A DNA stretch of 64,000 nt from Sporodiniella umbellata (Eukaryota > Mucoromycota > Mucoromycetes > Mucorales > Rhizopodaceae). A program made the translations under genes and the position numbers. The notes beneath the pieces are model-generated. The model made no database searches. It saw nothing but the letters and a program-made list of their open reading frames with translations, and was not told the DNA's origin. Where the stretch lies: contig JAIXMR010000007.1 of NCBI GenBank assembly GCA_025677835.1, positions 124,001 through 188,000 on the forward strand, in the 5' to 3' direction. Below, one piece after another: positions 1 to 11,819 of this stretch. How positions within the stretch are numbered: the first letter of the stretch is position 1; every line of letters begins with the position of its first letter.

Positions 1-1606
1 CCAACAATCGAAACCCACTGGAAATGGTACTTAAATTGCTTAATATGAAAAAAAACCCCTATTAAGATGTCTTCGTTTCTACTTTTTACAAACAATAGAA
101 ACTGGAGAGGAAAATTTGATCAAAAGTACGCATACTGTACAAGTCAAATTAGCCGATCAACAAGCAGATCCCAACTCCCCACTATTCTCTGTAAAGTCTT
201 TTGAAGAACTTGGCCTGTAAAGATCGTATACTTGTATTTACCTAGGAGTATATCCTGATTATCTTTTATAGGAGCCCAGAACTTTTAAAGGGTTTATATT
301 CCATGAACTTCTCCAAACCCTCAAAAATTCAAGAGCGAGCATTGCCTTTGTTGATTAGTAACCCGTAATTATTAAAGAAAAGAGGCAAAAAAAACATAGA
401 CAAAGTATACTTATGCACCATCAGCCCTAAAAATATGATTGGCCAATCACAGAGTGGTACCGGTAAAACTGCTGCTTTTGTCTTGACCATGTTGACTCGT
501 TTGGTACCTGGCTTAAATGTTCCCCAGGTAATTTTTTAAAAAAACATAATTTCACAGAAACGAGAGCTTTATAATCAAAACATAATCTCATTTGTTTAGG
601 CTATTTGTCTTGCTCCTTCTCGCGAATTGGCGCGTCAAATTATGGATGTAGTTCAGGCTATGAGCAAATTCACCAACATCACCACCAAGCTTGTAGTCAA
701 AGATTCTGTAAGAAGAGGTGAGACAATTCAAGCTCAAGTTATTGTGGGTACACCTGGTACTGTAATGGATGTGATTAAAAAACGAACTCTGCCTGTACAA
801 GCTATAAAAATTTTTGTTCTTGACGAAGCTGATAATATGTTGGATCAGGACGGTTTAGGAGATCAAAGTATCCGCGTTAAAAAGTAAGGATTATATTGTA
901 AAATTTCTAAAACGCAAGTCGCTCACTGCATACAACACATAGCTCTATTAAGGGTCACCCTCAAGTTGTTTTATTCTCTGCTACCTTCCCCGACAACGTT
1001 CGTCGTTTTGCTGTAAAGTTTGCTCCTGATGCCAACGAGATCTCATTAAAACGTGAAGACTTAAGCGTAGATGCCATTAAACAATTTTATATGGACTGTG
1101 ATAACCAAGAGCACAAATACAATGTACTATGCAATGTGTATGATTTATTGACTGTGAGCCAAAGTATCATTTTTTGTAAACAACGTCACTCTGCTGAGGA
1201 AATTGGTAAACGAATGAAACAACAAGGTCACTCAGTTGCTACTCTTCACGGCAAAATGACACCAGAGGAGCGTGACAAGGCAATGGACGATTTCCGTCGA
1301 GGCGAATACAAGGTTCTGGTAACTACCAATGTAATTGCTCGTGGTATAGATATTTCCCAAGTCTCGTTAGTTATCAACTATGATCTTCCCGTGGATCAAA
1401 GAAACGCTGTAGATTTCGAAGCTTACCTTCACCGTATTGGCCGTACAGGCCGTTTTGGACGTACCGGTGTAAGTATTATTTTGGTTGATAGTAAGGAGAG
1501 CTGGGATCAGATGAGAGAGATCGAAAATCACTTCCAAAGAGCCATCACTTATGTTCCCACCAAGGATTGGGAACTCGTCGAGCAGCAACTCAAGTCATTG
1601 ATTTAA
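1..1606 (+). CDS. DBP5: DEAD-box RNA helicase DBP5/DDX19, 5' end outside window
   Basis: ATP-dependent RNA helicase that strips export factors from mRNPs at the cytoplasmic face of the nuclear pore. Exons 1-26, 99-216, 272-364, 425-527, 600-883 and 943-1606 join in one frame. Visible motifs in order: Q-motif region SKIQERALP, Walker [25 protein letters not shown] box VLDEAD, SAT motif [17 protein letters not shown] and [13 protein letters not shown]. The insert [19 protein letters not shown] matches the DBP5/DDX19 subfamily rather than eIF4A. Introns are 54-72 nt. The first exon and the start codon lie upstream of base 1. The match to DBP5 is close along the whole visible length; the 26-nt first fragment is the least certain part. 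Confidence 0.93.
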
Positions 1607-2159
1607 AAAAAAAGAAGAAAAAAAAAGCACTCTTTGGAGCTAAACGAAAATAAAAGAAACCTGGACGCAATGTCTTTTGAAACGATATGATGCAAAATGA
1701 ATAGGAAAATATCCTTTAAAAAAAGTTGGCTTTATACAAAGTGCATTCAAGGCTTCTCCCCTACCATTACTCTTCATACTAGTACTATTTTAAACAATAT
1801 GTCCTTCTTCTTTTTTAACTTTAAATGTGAAAGATTAAAAAAGAGTGGTATTTGCCAACGAAAAGAGTATCTGTTGACATGGTGACCAAAAGCAAGTTAT
1901 TTAGACACAAAATACTGAGGGTTAAAAATTACCTAATATAGATCATTAGTTATCACAATGCTCAAGAAAATCACATGGAGATGCTTTAAAAGCACAGTCG
2001 ATGTTTACTTATCTCTCGGGGAATTCGATTATTTTTTTTTATAAAACAAAACGAGATTTCATCTTCCCTCTTGTTCTTCTTTCTTTTGGGTGACTGTTTC
2101 ATTTTTCTATCCTTTTTTTTTTTTTTTTTTTTTTTGTTATTGACCTACTGTATATACAA
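1607..2159. other. intergenic DBP5-HAD, promoter of the HAD gene
   Basis: No convincing gene. An open stretch at 1697-1885 has no family features and low-complexity composition. A long T-run at about 2117-2135 lies just upstream of the HAD start codon. Similar poly(dA:dT) tracts precede many start codons in this window and probably act as nucleosome-poor promoter elements (inference). Confidence 0.6.
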
Positions 2160-3372
2160 ATGTCGCAATTAAGAAAAGTAAAGCTCATTACATTTGATGC
2201 TTACAACACTCTTTTTAAACCAAAAGGAAGCGTTTCGGCTCAGTATGTAAGTAATCCTGAATTACACATACAAAAACGGTTTTTCATTTGTATGTAGGTT
2301 GAAGAAGCAAAAAAATATGGAATCAAAGTTACTAGAGACCAAGTATCTGTTAGCTTCGGGAAAGCTTATAGACTTCAGCATCTCAATGCTCCATTTTATG
2401 GAATCAAACAAGGTATGGATCCGTATAGTTGGTGGAAAGAGGCAAGTGGAGGTTTATCTATGACAATCAGCATAATTAACCGTGATTAATTAGCTTGTTT
2501 ACTCGACTTTTTTAAGCGCCGGTGTTAGCTCAAAAGGTAACACGAAATCAGTCAACTTGTAAACTCAACCCTCTATTTATCTTTGAGTGTTGGACCCTAA
2601 CTTCGATCAAATGTTTCATGGAATATATAATCGATTTACTACAGCAGAGGCATATTCAGTATTTCCAGATGTATTGAGAACACTTAAGGAGCTAGAACAG
2701 AAAGGGTTTAAAATGGGAGTTATTAGCAATTCAGATGAGAGAGTAGGTAAGGAACATAGCTACATATACGCATCAACACAAACTATACTGTTCCTCTAAT
2801 ACCCCAAAATAGTTAAAATTATTGAGAGTTTGAAGTTAAACAAATACTTTGACTTTGTCTTGGCTAGTTCAATTGCAGGCTACGAAAAACCCAATAAGGC
2901 AATATTTGATCAGGCACTTTCACTTGCTGGGAGTATTCCTGCAGAAAGTGCTTTTCACGTGGGCGATGATGTTGAGAAGTAACTACAATATTTTTATACT
3001 ACGCATCTACTGCTTTTATTTGCTTTTTTTATTTTAATTTTGTAAAAATGAGCCCTAACACTACTTTGGTTTTGATAGAGACTACTTTGGCAAGTTTAAA
3101 GTAACAATAGCAATAATAATAACATAGACTTTAGGTGCTCAAAGGGCTAGATGGAATTCTGTTTTAGTTGCAAGAAGTATGTATATATAGAAAAAATACA
3201 CTTGTGATAATATTCCAGGCTACTAACGTTATCTCTCATAAAAGGTAAACTTTCTTACGAAGACTTTTCACCTGCTATGGCCGAGGACACGAGCATACCG
3301 TTACATCGCCCAAAAAGGATTTTAAGTTTACGAGATTTATATCCTTGCGTCAAAGCTTTAGACAGTAGATAG
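2160..3372 (+). CDS. HAD-like hydrolase (HDHD3-type), eight exons with a microexon
   Basis: Haloacid-dehalogenase superfamily hydrolase, 259 aa, resembling HDHD3. Exons: 2160-2246, 2298-2441, 2494-2536, 2588-2746, 2813-2978, 3079-3089, 3135-3176 and 3245-3372. Motif I is LITFDAYNTL near residue 10 (nucleophile Asp; the usual second Asp is replaced, DAYNT, as in HDHD3-like proteins). Motif II is GVISNSD, motif III Lys lies in GYEKPNKAIF, and motif IV is HVGDDVEKDYFGA. The Asp-Tyr-Phe of motif IV comes from an 11-nt exon. Two introns, 2442-2493 and 3090-3134, start with GC instead of GT. A TACTAAC branch site sits at 3221-3227. The substrate is unknown. Confidence 0.85.
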
Positions 3373-3411
3373 TACATATGGGAGTCAATTCCCTGCTTTT
3401 TATTTATGTTA

Positions 3412-3910
3412 TTAAAAGTAAAAACTCTTTATTTCACCATTTGGCGATTGACACTCGATCCAAAAATACATATCCTCACCGTATACTGATACAGACCCAC
3501 CAGCTTGACAAGGAATAGTCATGGTTCTTTTTGCAGGATACAACCAGAATATTTCCAGCTTTTCTTTTGTGTTAAAAACCGCATGCATATTTGCTATTTG
3601 CACTTACATTAAAGTCCATCATATCGTCTGGGGAAGAATTGGGGGTGCAATCGTAATTAGAATAGTGACAGCACTTCTTTTCTCCTTGTTGTACACGCTG
3701 GCTAAACTCTCTGTATATAATGGGTTAACTTTCTTCCCCTCTCCTGTTTTTTTAGGCATATTGTTTGAACCTCTCATTGAATTTTCTTCCAGTTTTTCCA
3801 ATAGCCTGGAATGATGTCGTTCCAATCATATTATTGTATACACAAAATGCAGATCCCAATCCAGCAAAATATAGTAGGCCAAACACTAACAATAAGAATA
3901 TCTTTTGCAT
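3412..3910 (-). CDS. small secreted cysteine-containing protein, unknown function
   Basis: Predicted protein of 129 aa from exons 3910-3771, 3710-3608 and 3558-3412; lengths sum to a multiple of three and both introns (60 and 49 nt) are GT-AG. The N-terminus MQKIFLLLVFGLLYFAGLGS is a classical signal peptide or single membrane anchor. The mature part holds a paired Cys (KKCCHYSNYDC) and further Cys in TIPCQAGG and WIECQSPNG, so disulphides are likely. I do not recognise the family. Its 3' end faces the HAD gene (39 bp between stops, convergent). It could be a cell-wall or secreted effector-like protein, but nothing in the sequence shows that. Confidence 0.6.
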
Positions 3911-4014
3911 AATCCAAAAAATTAAAAGCTCCCTGTGATCTCTAAAACAGTTGTTTTTATAAATCCGTACAAGTCTTGTTCTCTGAAAAAGGAAAGATGA
4001 ATATCAGACAATCA

Positions 4015-4049
<35 letters not shown>

Positions 4050-4858
4050 ATTGCGTGCATATAGTCATTTTCTTTATTCAATTGCGAGCTATAAACACTA
4101 AAACGCTCAAACGAATGCGGGATATAGCACCATATTATCAACACAACACAACTTTAAAACACAATTCATTGTAAATTTTTTTTCGCAATAGAGGCAAGAA
4201 CACTGAAAAAAAAACGCAAGGCACTTTGTAGTGGCCATATAGAGCAAGTACAAAAGTAAAACTTAGTTGTAGAGAACTGGCGTTATCTTTGCATTTGATA
4301 CGAGTTTTGCTTTTTCATTCTTTTTGTGGTTACATCTTGAAGAAAGGCCAACCGTGTAAAATGTCACGTAAAACAAACCTCAAGATAGATTGGGCCAACA
4401 TTCTATTAAAAAAAATACACTCATATACACCTTATTAATAAGAGCTAAAGCAAAAAAGACCAGCTTCTTTTTGAATACAAGATATAGCTCTCCTTGTTTT
4501 TATAAATTAAGCCACAATTATCAATGGCTTACGGCAAAGACTGAAGCGTAACTATGTTGGGTGCCTATCATACCTAAGTTATTGATAACTTTTTGCACTC
4601 GAACAAATAGCCGGTTTTCATAGGCCAAGTGTGAATTCAATCAGAAATTTTTTTCTTTGCCTAGCAAATCAAGATGTATTCGACTAAGATTCTATATAGG
4701 GCTAATATACGCTGGCGTTGGAAATGTATATTTATTTTTTGAGTTTGTGTTGCATCTAAACAACATAAACTCAATTAGTGGTGTCTCTTAGTTTTAAATC
4801 GTTTTTTGTTTAATTACCATTTATTAAACAGCAAAAAGAAAAAATAGGACTAATAAAT
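3911..4858. other. intergenic region upstream of the secreted-protein gene
   Basis: No gene seen. It holds the promoter of the small secreted protein and the 3' flank of DBP6, both on the minus strand. A (TA)n(GT)n microsatellite lies at about 4014-4049. The rest is AT-rich with short A- and T-runs. Confidence 0.6.
4014..4049. repeat. (TA)n(GT)n microsatellite
   Basis: A TA run followed directly by a GT run; simple dinucleotide repeat in the 5' flank of the small secreted-protein gene. Confidence 0.9.
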
Positions 4859-7003
4859 TTAAATGGTATCTGTAACATTGTCCATGGCCTTTTCATAATC
4901 AGGTACGAATTCTTGTATTTTTTCTTTCTCCACTTCCAAAGTCTCGACTTGGTTTAAATGACCTGCATTACGCAGCATTTCCTTGAAAGGTCTAACCTGC
5001 GACTTTTCCACAAGTGTATAAGCTACACCCTCTCTACCAGCACGAGCAGTACGACCTACACGATGAATATACTTGTCCATGTAGACGGGTACGTCGTAAC
5101 TGATAACATACTCTACTGAATCCAAATCTATACCTCTTCCAATTAAATCTGAGCAAATTATCCTACAAAAAAATAAGACTACTGCTTTTTTTGACTGTAT
5201 TCTTACAAATCAATTTCTCCTTCTTTGAATTGTTTTAGGACATTCTTCCGTTCTGATGGCTTAAGCTCACTGGAATACTCTTTAACAGTAATACGCTTTT
5301 CCTCTGGCTGCAATACTTCGTAAGCATTAATTAGAGTTTGTAGTCTTTCGGTTGATTCAACAGACTTAGTGAAACACAGGCCCGATTTGACTCCAAGTTG
5401 ATGCAACAAATAAATAACCATCAGAGGTTTCTTGTCTGTAGATACAATAGACATATATTCCTTTAAGCCCTCAGGGGTTGTGTACTCTGTTTGTCCGCTT
5501 CTGCCCTCTCCCGACTGGACAGAAATATACTCAGGGTCATTTAAATGCAACCCTGCTATCTTTGCTGGATTTTTTGTTAAGGTAGCAGAAAACAAAAGTT
5601 TTTGTATCTACAGCAAAAGTTAGTAATGCATGTTGTGCAAGTTATTTTAGCGTTTACAAATGGCACTTTAGGTATATCGAGATCCGTTTCTAGAAGTTTG
5701 TAGTGCGATTTGAGAAAGTTGGGCGCAATAGCGTCGGGCATTACAATACTATACAAAGTTAGTTAGGTGTTTTTGCGATGTTATTCTTGTCTTACTCATT
5801 TCTGTCTGTTTGGAAGTCAAGTGGCAATCCGTTTGCTTTAGACACTGGGTTTGTTGCTAATAGAATTCTATTTAACCAATCGTTGAAACTTTGATTTAAA
5901 AGTCGATCTGCTTCATCAACTACTAGAAATCGAACATGTTGAAGAGAAAAATTGGAGGTAGAGTTCAAATGATCTATTAAACGACCAGGTGTGGCTACCA
6001 ATATATCTACACGACTTTTTCCCCCTGGGTAACTAGCCATCAACCATATTTTAAGTGAAACTGTATGCGACAATAAATTTTATATACCTTTCATTGGTAT
6101 TTCCAACAAGGACGTGCTGTTCATGAGCAAACGATTGTTGACCACTTACAGCAGCAACTACCAAGTCAGTTCCCTTCACAAAAGCATCAAAAGTTTCTTT
6201 GACCTGCACAACCAAATCTCTGGTAGGTAATACAACAACTGCCCTCAGTCTCTTCACAACTCTTTTTGACAGTATGTCTACAATAGGAAGGGCGTAAGCC
6301 ATTGTTTTTCCGCTACCTGTAGGAGCTGAGATACAAAGATCTCCTGGAGCTTTGATTGTGTCGTATAGTGTTCGGTGTTTTAAGAAAACAGGAATAACAG
6401 CCTTTTGAACTATTAAATCAAACTTCAGTTGAATATATTTTTCCGATAATTTATCACTCTACCTGCAAACAATGAAGTCAATCCAATATCGTTACATCGC
6501 TGGACAAGCCAAGGCGATAGGCCGACTTTGTCTAGTTCACAACACTCTTTTGGCGAGACTATAGTGGGCTGAAGCAACCAATCAGGAATACCCATGGTCT
6601 TTAGCATGTTCATTTCTTCTTTACTATGCTTGCTTTTACGGTTTGACAAGTCTGGAAAGGCTTCTAAAACCGGCGTATTTAAATCTTCACTACTTTCTGC
6701 ATTCAATTCTTGAGCTGCTTCAATTTCAGTTTGCTGTTTCTGATTTTTCTCTTCTTCGGCATCGGTAAAGCCATTTTCCTCGTTTTCTTCTGATTCCATA
6801 CTAACTGGCTTGTGTTTCGCAGATTCGTCAATAGATCCTTCTTGATCTTGCTTTTTTTTTTTTCCTTCCTTAGGTTTTTCTTCACTTTCATTTTTTCTTT
6901 TTTTGTTGAACTTTGAATTTAGCTTATTGAGACGATCTTGCTTTTTTTCAAAAGTTCTAGTGTCGTTTTCCTCTTCCCCATTGTATCTTGATATAGAAAA
7001 CAT
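4859..7003 (-). CDS. DBP6: DEAD-box helicase DBP6/DDX51 (60S ribosome biogenesis)
   Basis: Nucleolar RNA helicase acting on early pre-60S particles; 631 aa. Exons: 7003-6463, 6409-6088, 6032-5796, 5748-5658, 5607-5207 and 5162-4859, all introns GT-AG of 44-55 nt. The start at 7003 gives [14 protein letters not shown], which matches the DDX51 N-terminus; a further in-frame Met 20 codons upstream gives a non-matching extension. Residues 1-110 are rich in Lys and Glu. Motifs: SAPTGSGKT near 207, PTRDLV, VATPGR, VVDEADR near 329, [11 protein letters not shown] near 401, DLIGRGIDL and [11 protein letters not shown] near 562. The last two motifs and [11 protein letters not shown] are typical of the DBP6 branch. 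Confidence 0.92.
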
Positions 7004-8126
7004 GGTGGTTGTGTAAAGAAAAGAGGTCAAAAACTTTTTACTGGTTTTGGAAATTTCAGTCACATATTGTCTTGCTTAAAAAAAACTGCCTTTTCACTGA
7101 AATAAATAAAGCAAACGTAAAACGACCTTGGGCCAATCAAAAATCGAATTTATAAGATTGGAAAATGAACTATTGAGTTGAGCTGTTGAATGTATTCAAA
7201 GACACTTGAAGCTGCTGATCATATGATCTAATTCCTAAGGTTGAATACATTTATCTGCTTAGCTTTCTCATGGTTTTTTTTTGGAAAGTCTTGGCAAGTA
7301 TTGTCACGCAGCACATAATAGCTAGAAATTTAGAGATTTAGAGGTCATAAAAGTACAACTCTTTCCTTGTCAAATAAAGCTGGGCTTTTTCTTGTTGGAT
7401 TAGAGTAGTATCTAAAAAAATTCTCTATTGGTATAAGTTGTGTTGTGTTGAGAAGCACGGTAATGTGTATTTGTATTTACCGCTGACAAATCCCCTGTTT
7501 TCTTAAACTTCAAAGTGGCCTTGATAAACTAAAGGTATAGTAGGAGCCAAACCAATTTTTATTTTAAAAAAATTAGAATAGTCGCTCGAAAGCCTATACA
7601 TTGTTTATCAAAAGGCTTAAATACTAAAACAAGACTGTTTTAAACTTTAATTGTATTGTAATAATTAGAGATACTAATAAACCTTATATTTATAAGCGTC
7701 AGTACGCTGTCATGTACGGTCTTTAGTTATGGTTATATCAGACCGGACCCCTAGTTTATTTCAATAGTAGTATTGGGCGTACGGTTTCTATTCAAATCAA
7801 AGATTTGGTGAAATCCCGCAAGCAGCTGAATACTTTCAATTTTTTTTAGACAAGTAGCCTGTATTCTCTTGTAGAGCTATCATTAAACAGCAATCGGTTC
7901 GTATTGCTCCACCCTTTTGAATCAGATAAACCAATTAAAAAGAACTTGTTTTTTTTAGCACGTTGAGCACTGACAAATGTATAAATAGCGCAGGTTTCTA
8001 TATACAGATATGTTAATTGAGAAACAAAAATAAAGTAAATGGAAGTACAATAATCGAAGCCATTTTTTTTTTATTATTTCAACTTTTGTTCTTGTTTATA
8101 TTTTTCTGTGTATACTTAAAATAGCA
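7004..8126. other. divergent intergenic region DBP6 / VPS9
   Basis: About 1.1 kb without a recognisable gene. It carries the promoters of both flanking genes. AT-rich with scattered T-runs (for example 8064-8073, just upstream of VPS9). No RNA gene or repeat recognised. Confidence 0.55.
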
Positions 8127-9987
8127 ATGTCAAAAGATTCAGACAAAACTTCAAATTTGCAAGAAAAACCACCCAATTTTGAAAAACTTAAATCTGAGAA
8201 AGATGAAGAGGTCACCAAAAGGTTAGATTGGCCCATTGATTAGGCTTTATAAAAGATAAACTAAAGACTTTTTGTAAAATAGTGCACCTGTCAGCACTAA
8301 TCAAACCCAGGTCACATCGCCCAAGCACCCACAACCGGATTTGCCTACCTTTGACTTTCATAGATTCCTTGAGCAAATGAAGGATCCCAGCGCTGCTTTG
8401 GTAGAACGCTATACAAAAGGGTATGTCTTGTATATTATCTAGGTAACTAACACCCGCCTTTTTTTTTAGATTCATTTCTGCCTTTTATCGAAGGGAAGTC
8501 TGGACAGTTAATGAACAGATAAAGTTTATTCAGGACTTTTTGAATGTAAAATTCTTATCCTCTAAAATTTTGTATTGACATAGCCTAGTTTACGTTTGTG
8601 CGTATGAGGGATTGCGATGTTTGGAAAGATATTTCTGAAAAAGAGTTTGATAACACTAAAGAGGGGATGGAAAAACTAGTGATGAACCGGCTTTACAATG
8701 TGTAAGAAATTCAGCATGCTATATAAAAGCTTATTCGGTTTTAGAACATTTTCTCCAAATACAATGGATGACAAAGAACAAGACAGTATCCTACGCCACA
8801 AAATCAGCATCTTTCGATGGGTTCGAGAAAACCACCTCGATATACCATTAACAGACGATAATGAATCGTTTTTAACTTTTGCCGAATCAGAATTGCTGAA
8901 AATGAACAATTACAAATCGCCCAGGGACAAGCTTATCTGTATCCTTAATTGCTGCAAGGTTATATTTGGATTAATAAAACATATGGACAATGAAGAAGGA
9001 GGAGCAGATGTGTTTCTCCCTTTGCTAATCTATGTTGTCATTCGTGCTAACCCCCCACGAATGATATCCAATGTCCAGTAAGACTAAGCAAAACGAGAAA
9101 GAACGAATTTAACGCTTTTAATTGTATTAGATACATATCCCGCTTTAGACACCCAGATTATTTAAGAGGGGAAGCCGGCTACTATTTGACCAACCTTGTA
9201 AGTAATATGCACCATATAGCACATGTGTGTGTGCATACAATAGGTATATTTACTTTGAAATACGTAGATGGGAGCTTTGAACTTTATCGAATCCATGGAT
9301 GCTACCTCGCTATCAATATCAAAAGAAGAGTTTGACACGTAATTGAATTAAACCCCATTAAGAAACCAAAAACTAATCAGTGCATACCCTGTATAGAAAC
9401 ATTGAAAGAACAATGAACGAACTAAACCATGAGCATCCTAAAGAAGATTTACCTGACAAACACACAGTCAATTACGAAAACGCTTTACACCCATGGCATG
9501 CCAAAAAAGCACAAAAAGAGCAACCATTGATTGATCTTGCTCAAAAGTCAATGAATTTTGTGGAAAAGCTATTCTCTGATAATAACAATGAAGGAGAATC
9601 GTCTAGAAAAAACAGAGATCAAAAAATTCATCATGATGTAGTACCTGAAGAGCCATCACCTCTATCGCAGCATCTACCAGTTCCTGAAAACCATCTATTA
9701 AGTGAGCAACAGCAAAGAGCGCTACCGGCTAGACAGATCCAAGAAGATGATGCTCGAAAACAGTTTGATGAACACTTGAGTACAATTGTATCCATGTTTC
9801 CAAATATAGAACCTGGCGTATGTTTTATGATTCTTCAGGCAACTGATGGTAAATTACCAGAAACAATTGAAAGGTTTGTATTCTTGAAAAAAAAAAAAAA
9901 AAAAAAAAAACTAAACATGATGTACTTACTTTCTCTCTCTCTTCTATGGTCAATAGTCTTTTAGATATGTCCAACGAGCAAACTTAA
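8127..9987 (+). CDS. VPS9: VPS9-domain Rab5 guanine-nucleotide exchange factor with CUE domain
   Basis: Exchange factor for Rab5/Vps21 in endosomal traffic, 466 aa. Nine exons: 8127-8221, 8283-8420, 8470-8545, 8589-8701, 8745-9077, 9131-9197, 9268-9338, 9397-9873 and 9957-9987. The helical bundle and VPS9 domain span roughly residues 70-310 (RHKISIFRWVRENHLDIP; LPLLIYVVIRANPPRM; YLRGEAGYYLTNLMGALNFI). The last 50 residues are a ubiquitin-binding CUE domain with its MFP motif (IVSMFPNIEPG) and di-Leu (SLLDMS); the di-Leu is completed by the 31-nt last exon after an intron with a long A-run. Domain order and length match fungal Vps9. Confidence 0.92.
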
Positions 9988-10093
9988 CATATTGCCCTCT
10001 CCCTTGTAATATATTGAATTAAAATTTCCGTTAATAAAAAAGAGAATTTCTTCGTCCTTTTCTTTTCTTATATATTTCCGATATAAAAACACA

Positions 10094-11708
10094 ATGCTTC
10101 CAGGCCTTGAAACAACTGAAGAGGACAAAGAAAAGGCTATTTATGAGCTTGAAAAGCAGTTCGATTTGAACACTGATCAGCTCAAAAAAATTGCCGTGCT
10201 GTTGGAGAATGAGATGAAAATTGGACTTAATAAACAAAGCGGTGGAGACGATGCAAGTATTGCTATGCTCCCTTCTTGGATCACTCGACACCCTACCGGC
10301 CAAGAACTTGGAGAATATCTCGGTTTGGATTTAAGTGGTAGTGATAGAATTGAAGCTGTGTATTTAATCTAAATATTGTATAGGATCATATATCCGTGTT
10401 TATCTTGTTACACTTCATGGGCAAGGTCGAATCACAACTCGACAAATGAAATACACAGTTAAAAAGCCCATAAAACAAGGCTCTATTAACAAGCTTGTCG
10501 AATTTATGGCAGAGTGTGTAGAAAGTTTTCTAAACTTCATAAACAAAAGCTATAGTAAAGACTTCCTTTCGCTCGGCCTTTGTATCGCATTTCCCCTTCG
10601 CCAAACAGCTATTAACAATGCTGTTGTACTACGCTGGACAAAGGACTTTGATATTGCAGGAGGGCAAAACAAGAACATTGTTGAGCTTTTACAAACAGCA
10701 TTTCGTAAACGAGAAATGCCTGTAATAGTTAAAGCTGCAATTAATGGGGCATGTAAGTACATATAAAACAGACATCTTAAAAAGAGAGATACGCCTTTAA
10801 CATTATCTAAGCTGGTTGTCTTCTGGCACACAACTATAGAAGTTTAGACTGCCTTTTGGCTTGCACTGTGAGTACAGGCACTAATGCTGGTAAAAGAAAA
10901 ACTTTGTATAAACATTTAGCTCGATTTCTGAACATTTACAACCTAAAGCTTATTGGGAAAAGACTAGCGATATTGGCAAACTTGACCCAAGCGAACACGG
11001 GAAGGAAATGATCATCAATACTGAATGGGGAAGTTTTGGCGATAGTAGATCAGACACTATACCTCACACGTTTTACGACGTTCGAGTGAATCGTCAATCT
11101 GTTAATCCTGGTATTCATGTATATGAGAAAATGGTCGCAGGGCTGTACTTGGGTGAGATTGTCCGTCTTGTTTTGGTAGACTTTCTTGATCGCCGCTTGA
11201 TTTTTGATGGTCAGTATTCAACTGAGATGAACAAAGCCTACAACTTTGAATCATCATATGTCAGTGCTATTGACAGAGACGAAACAGCACAGTTAGAAGA
11301 CACCAAGCATTTGCTTGAGCAAGTAATGAATATTCCTTCCACCACAATTACAGACCGTAGAATGGTGAAAAAGATCTGTGAGCTGGTTGGAAAGCGTGCT
11401 GCACGATTGATAGCAGCCGGAATAAGCTCCATCATTACGAAGCGCAGGGCCTTGGAGGTTGGCCTTAGTATTAGCGTGGAAGGAATAGTGTATGAACATT
11501 ACTCCAATTTTCCTGACCGGGTCAACCATGCTTTGAGAGAGCTTTATGGAGATTATGTAGATAGGATCAATATTGGTGTAAGTAGAACAGTTTATCAAAA
11601 AGCAGTTATATTTAAACTTATTGTATTACCCTGTTTGAATAGATTACTCGGGACTCCAACGGGATTGGAGCTGCTTTGGCTGCTATGATTGCGAGCACTT
11701 CGGAATAA
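10094..11708 (+). CDS. hexokinase-like protein, predicted catalytically inactive
   Basis: Hexokinase family, 461 aa, exons 10094-10337, 10384-10752, 10812-10889, 10949-11577 and 11643-11708. The fold is intact end to end: RWTKDFDI, STGTNAAYWE, INTEWGSFGD, YEKMVAGLYLGEIVRL and, at the C-terminus, LRELYGDYVDRINIG then DSNGIGAALAAM. Key residues are altered: the catalytic Asp of NDTVG is Gly (NGASG, codon 10746-10748), the phosphate loop DLGGTN(F)R reads DLSGSYIR, and the sugar-contact FSFP reads IAFP. Glucose-contact Asn and both Glu remain. Known precedents are fungal non-catalytic hexokinases such as XprF/HxkD that regulate carbon or protease responses; a regulatory role here is inference. 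The gene has no stop codons or frameshifts, so it is not simply decaying. Confidence 0.9.
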
Positions 11709-11819
11709 ACTCTACAGTTTCCCTTCTCATTGTTTCATTTTTTATGAAACGCGAGACTTTTAAGAAAATTGAACACAAAAATCTTTTTTTTTTTTCCTTT
11801 TAACTTTATTTTGTTTTTT

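Noticed and set aside
1697..1885. Open frame after DBP5
   Set aside because: Low-complexity composition and no recognisable feature; lies in the DBP5 3' flank.
7004..7063. N-terminal extension of DBP6 from a Met 20 codons upstream
   Set aside because: MFSISRY at 7003 matches the DDX51 N-terminus; the extension does not.
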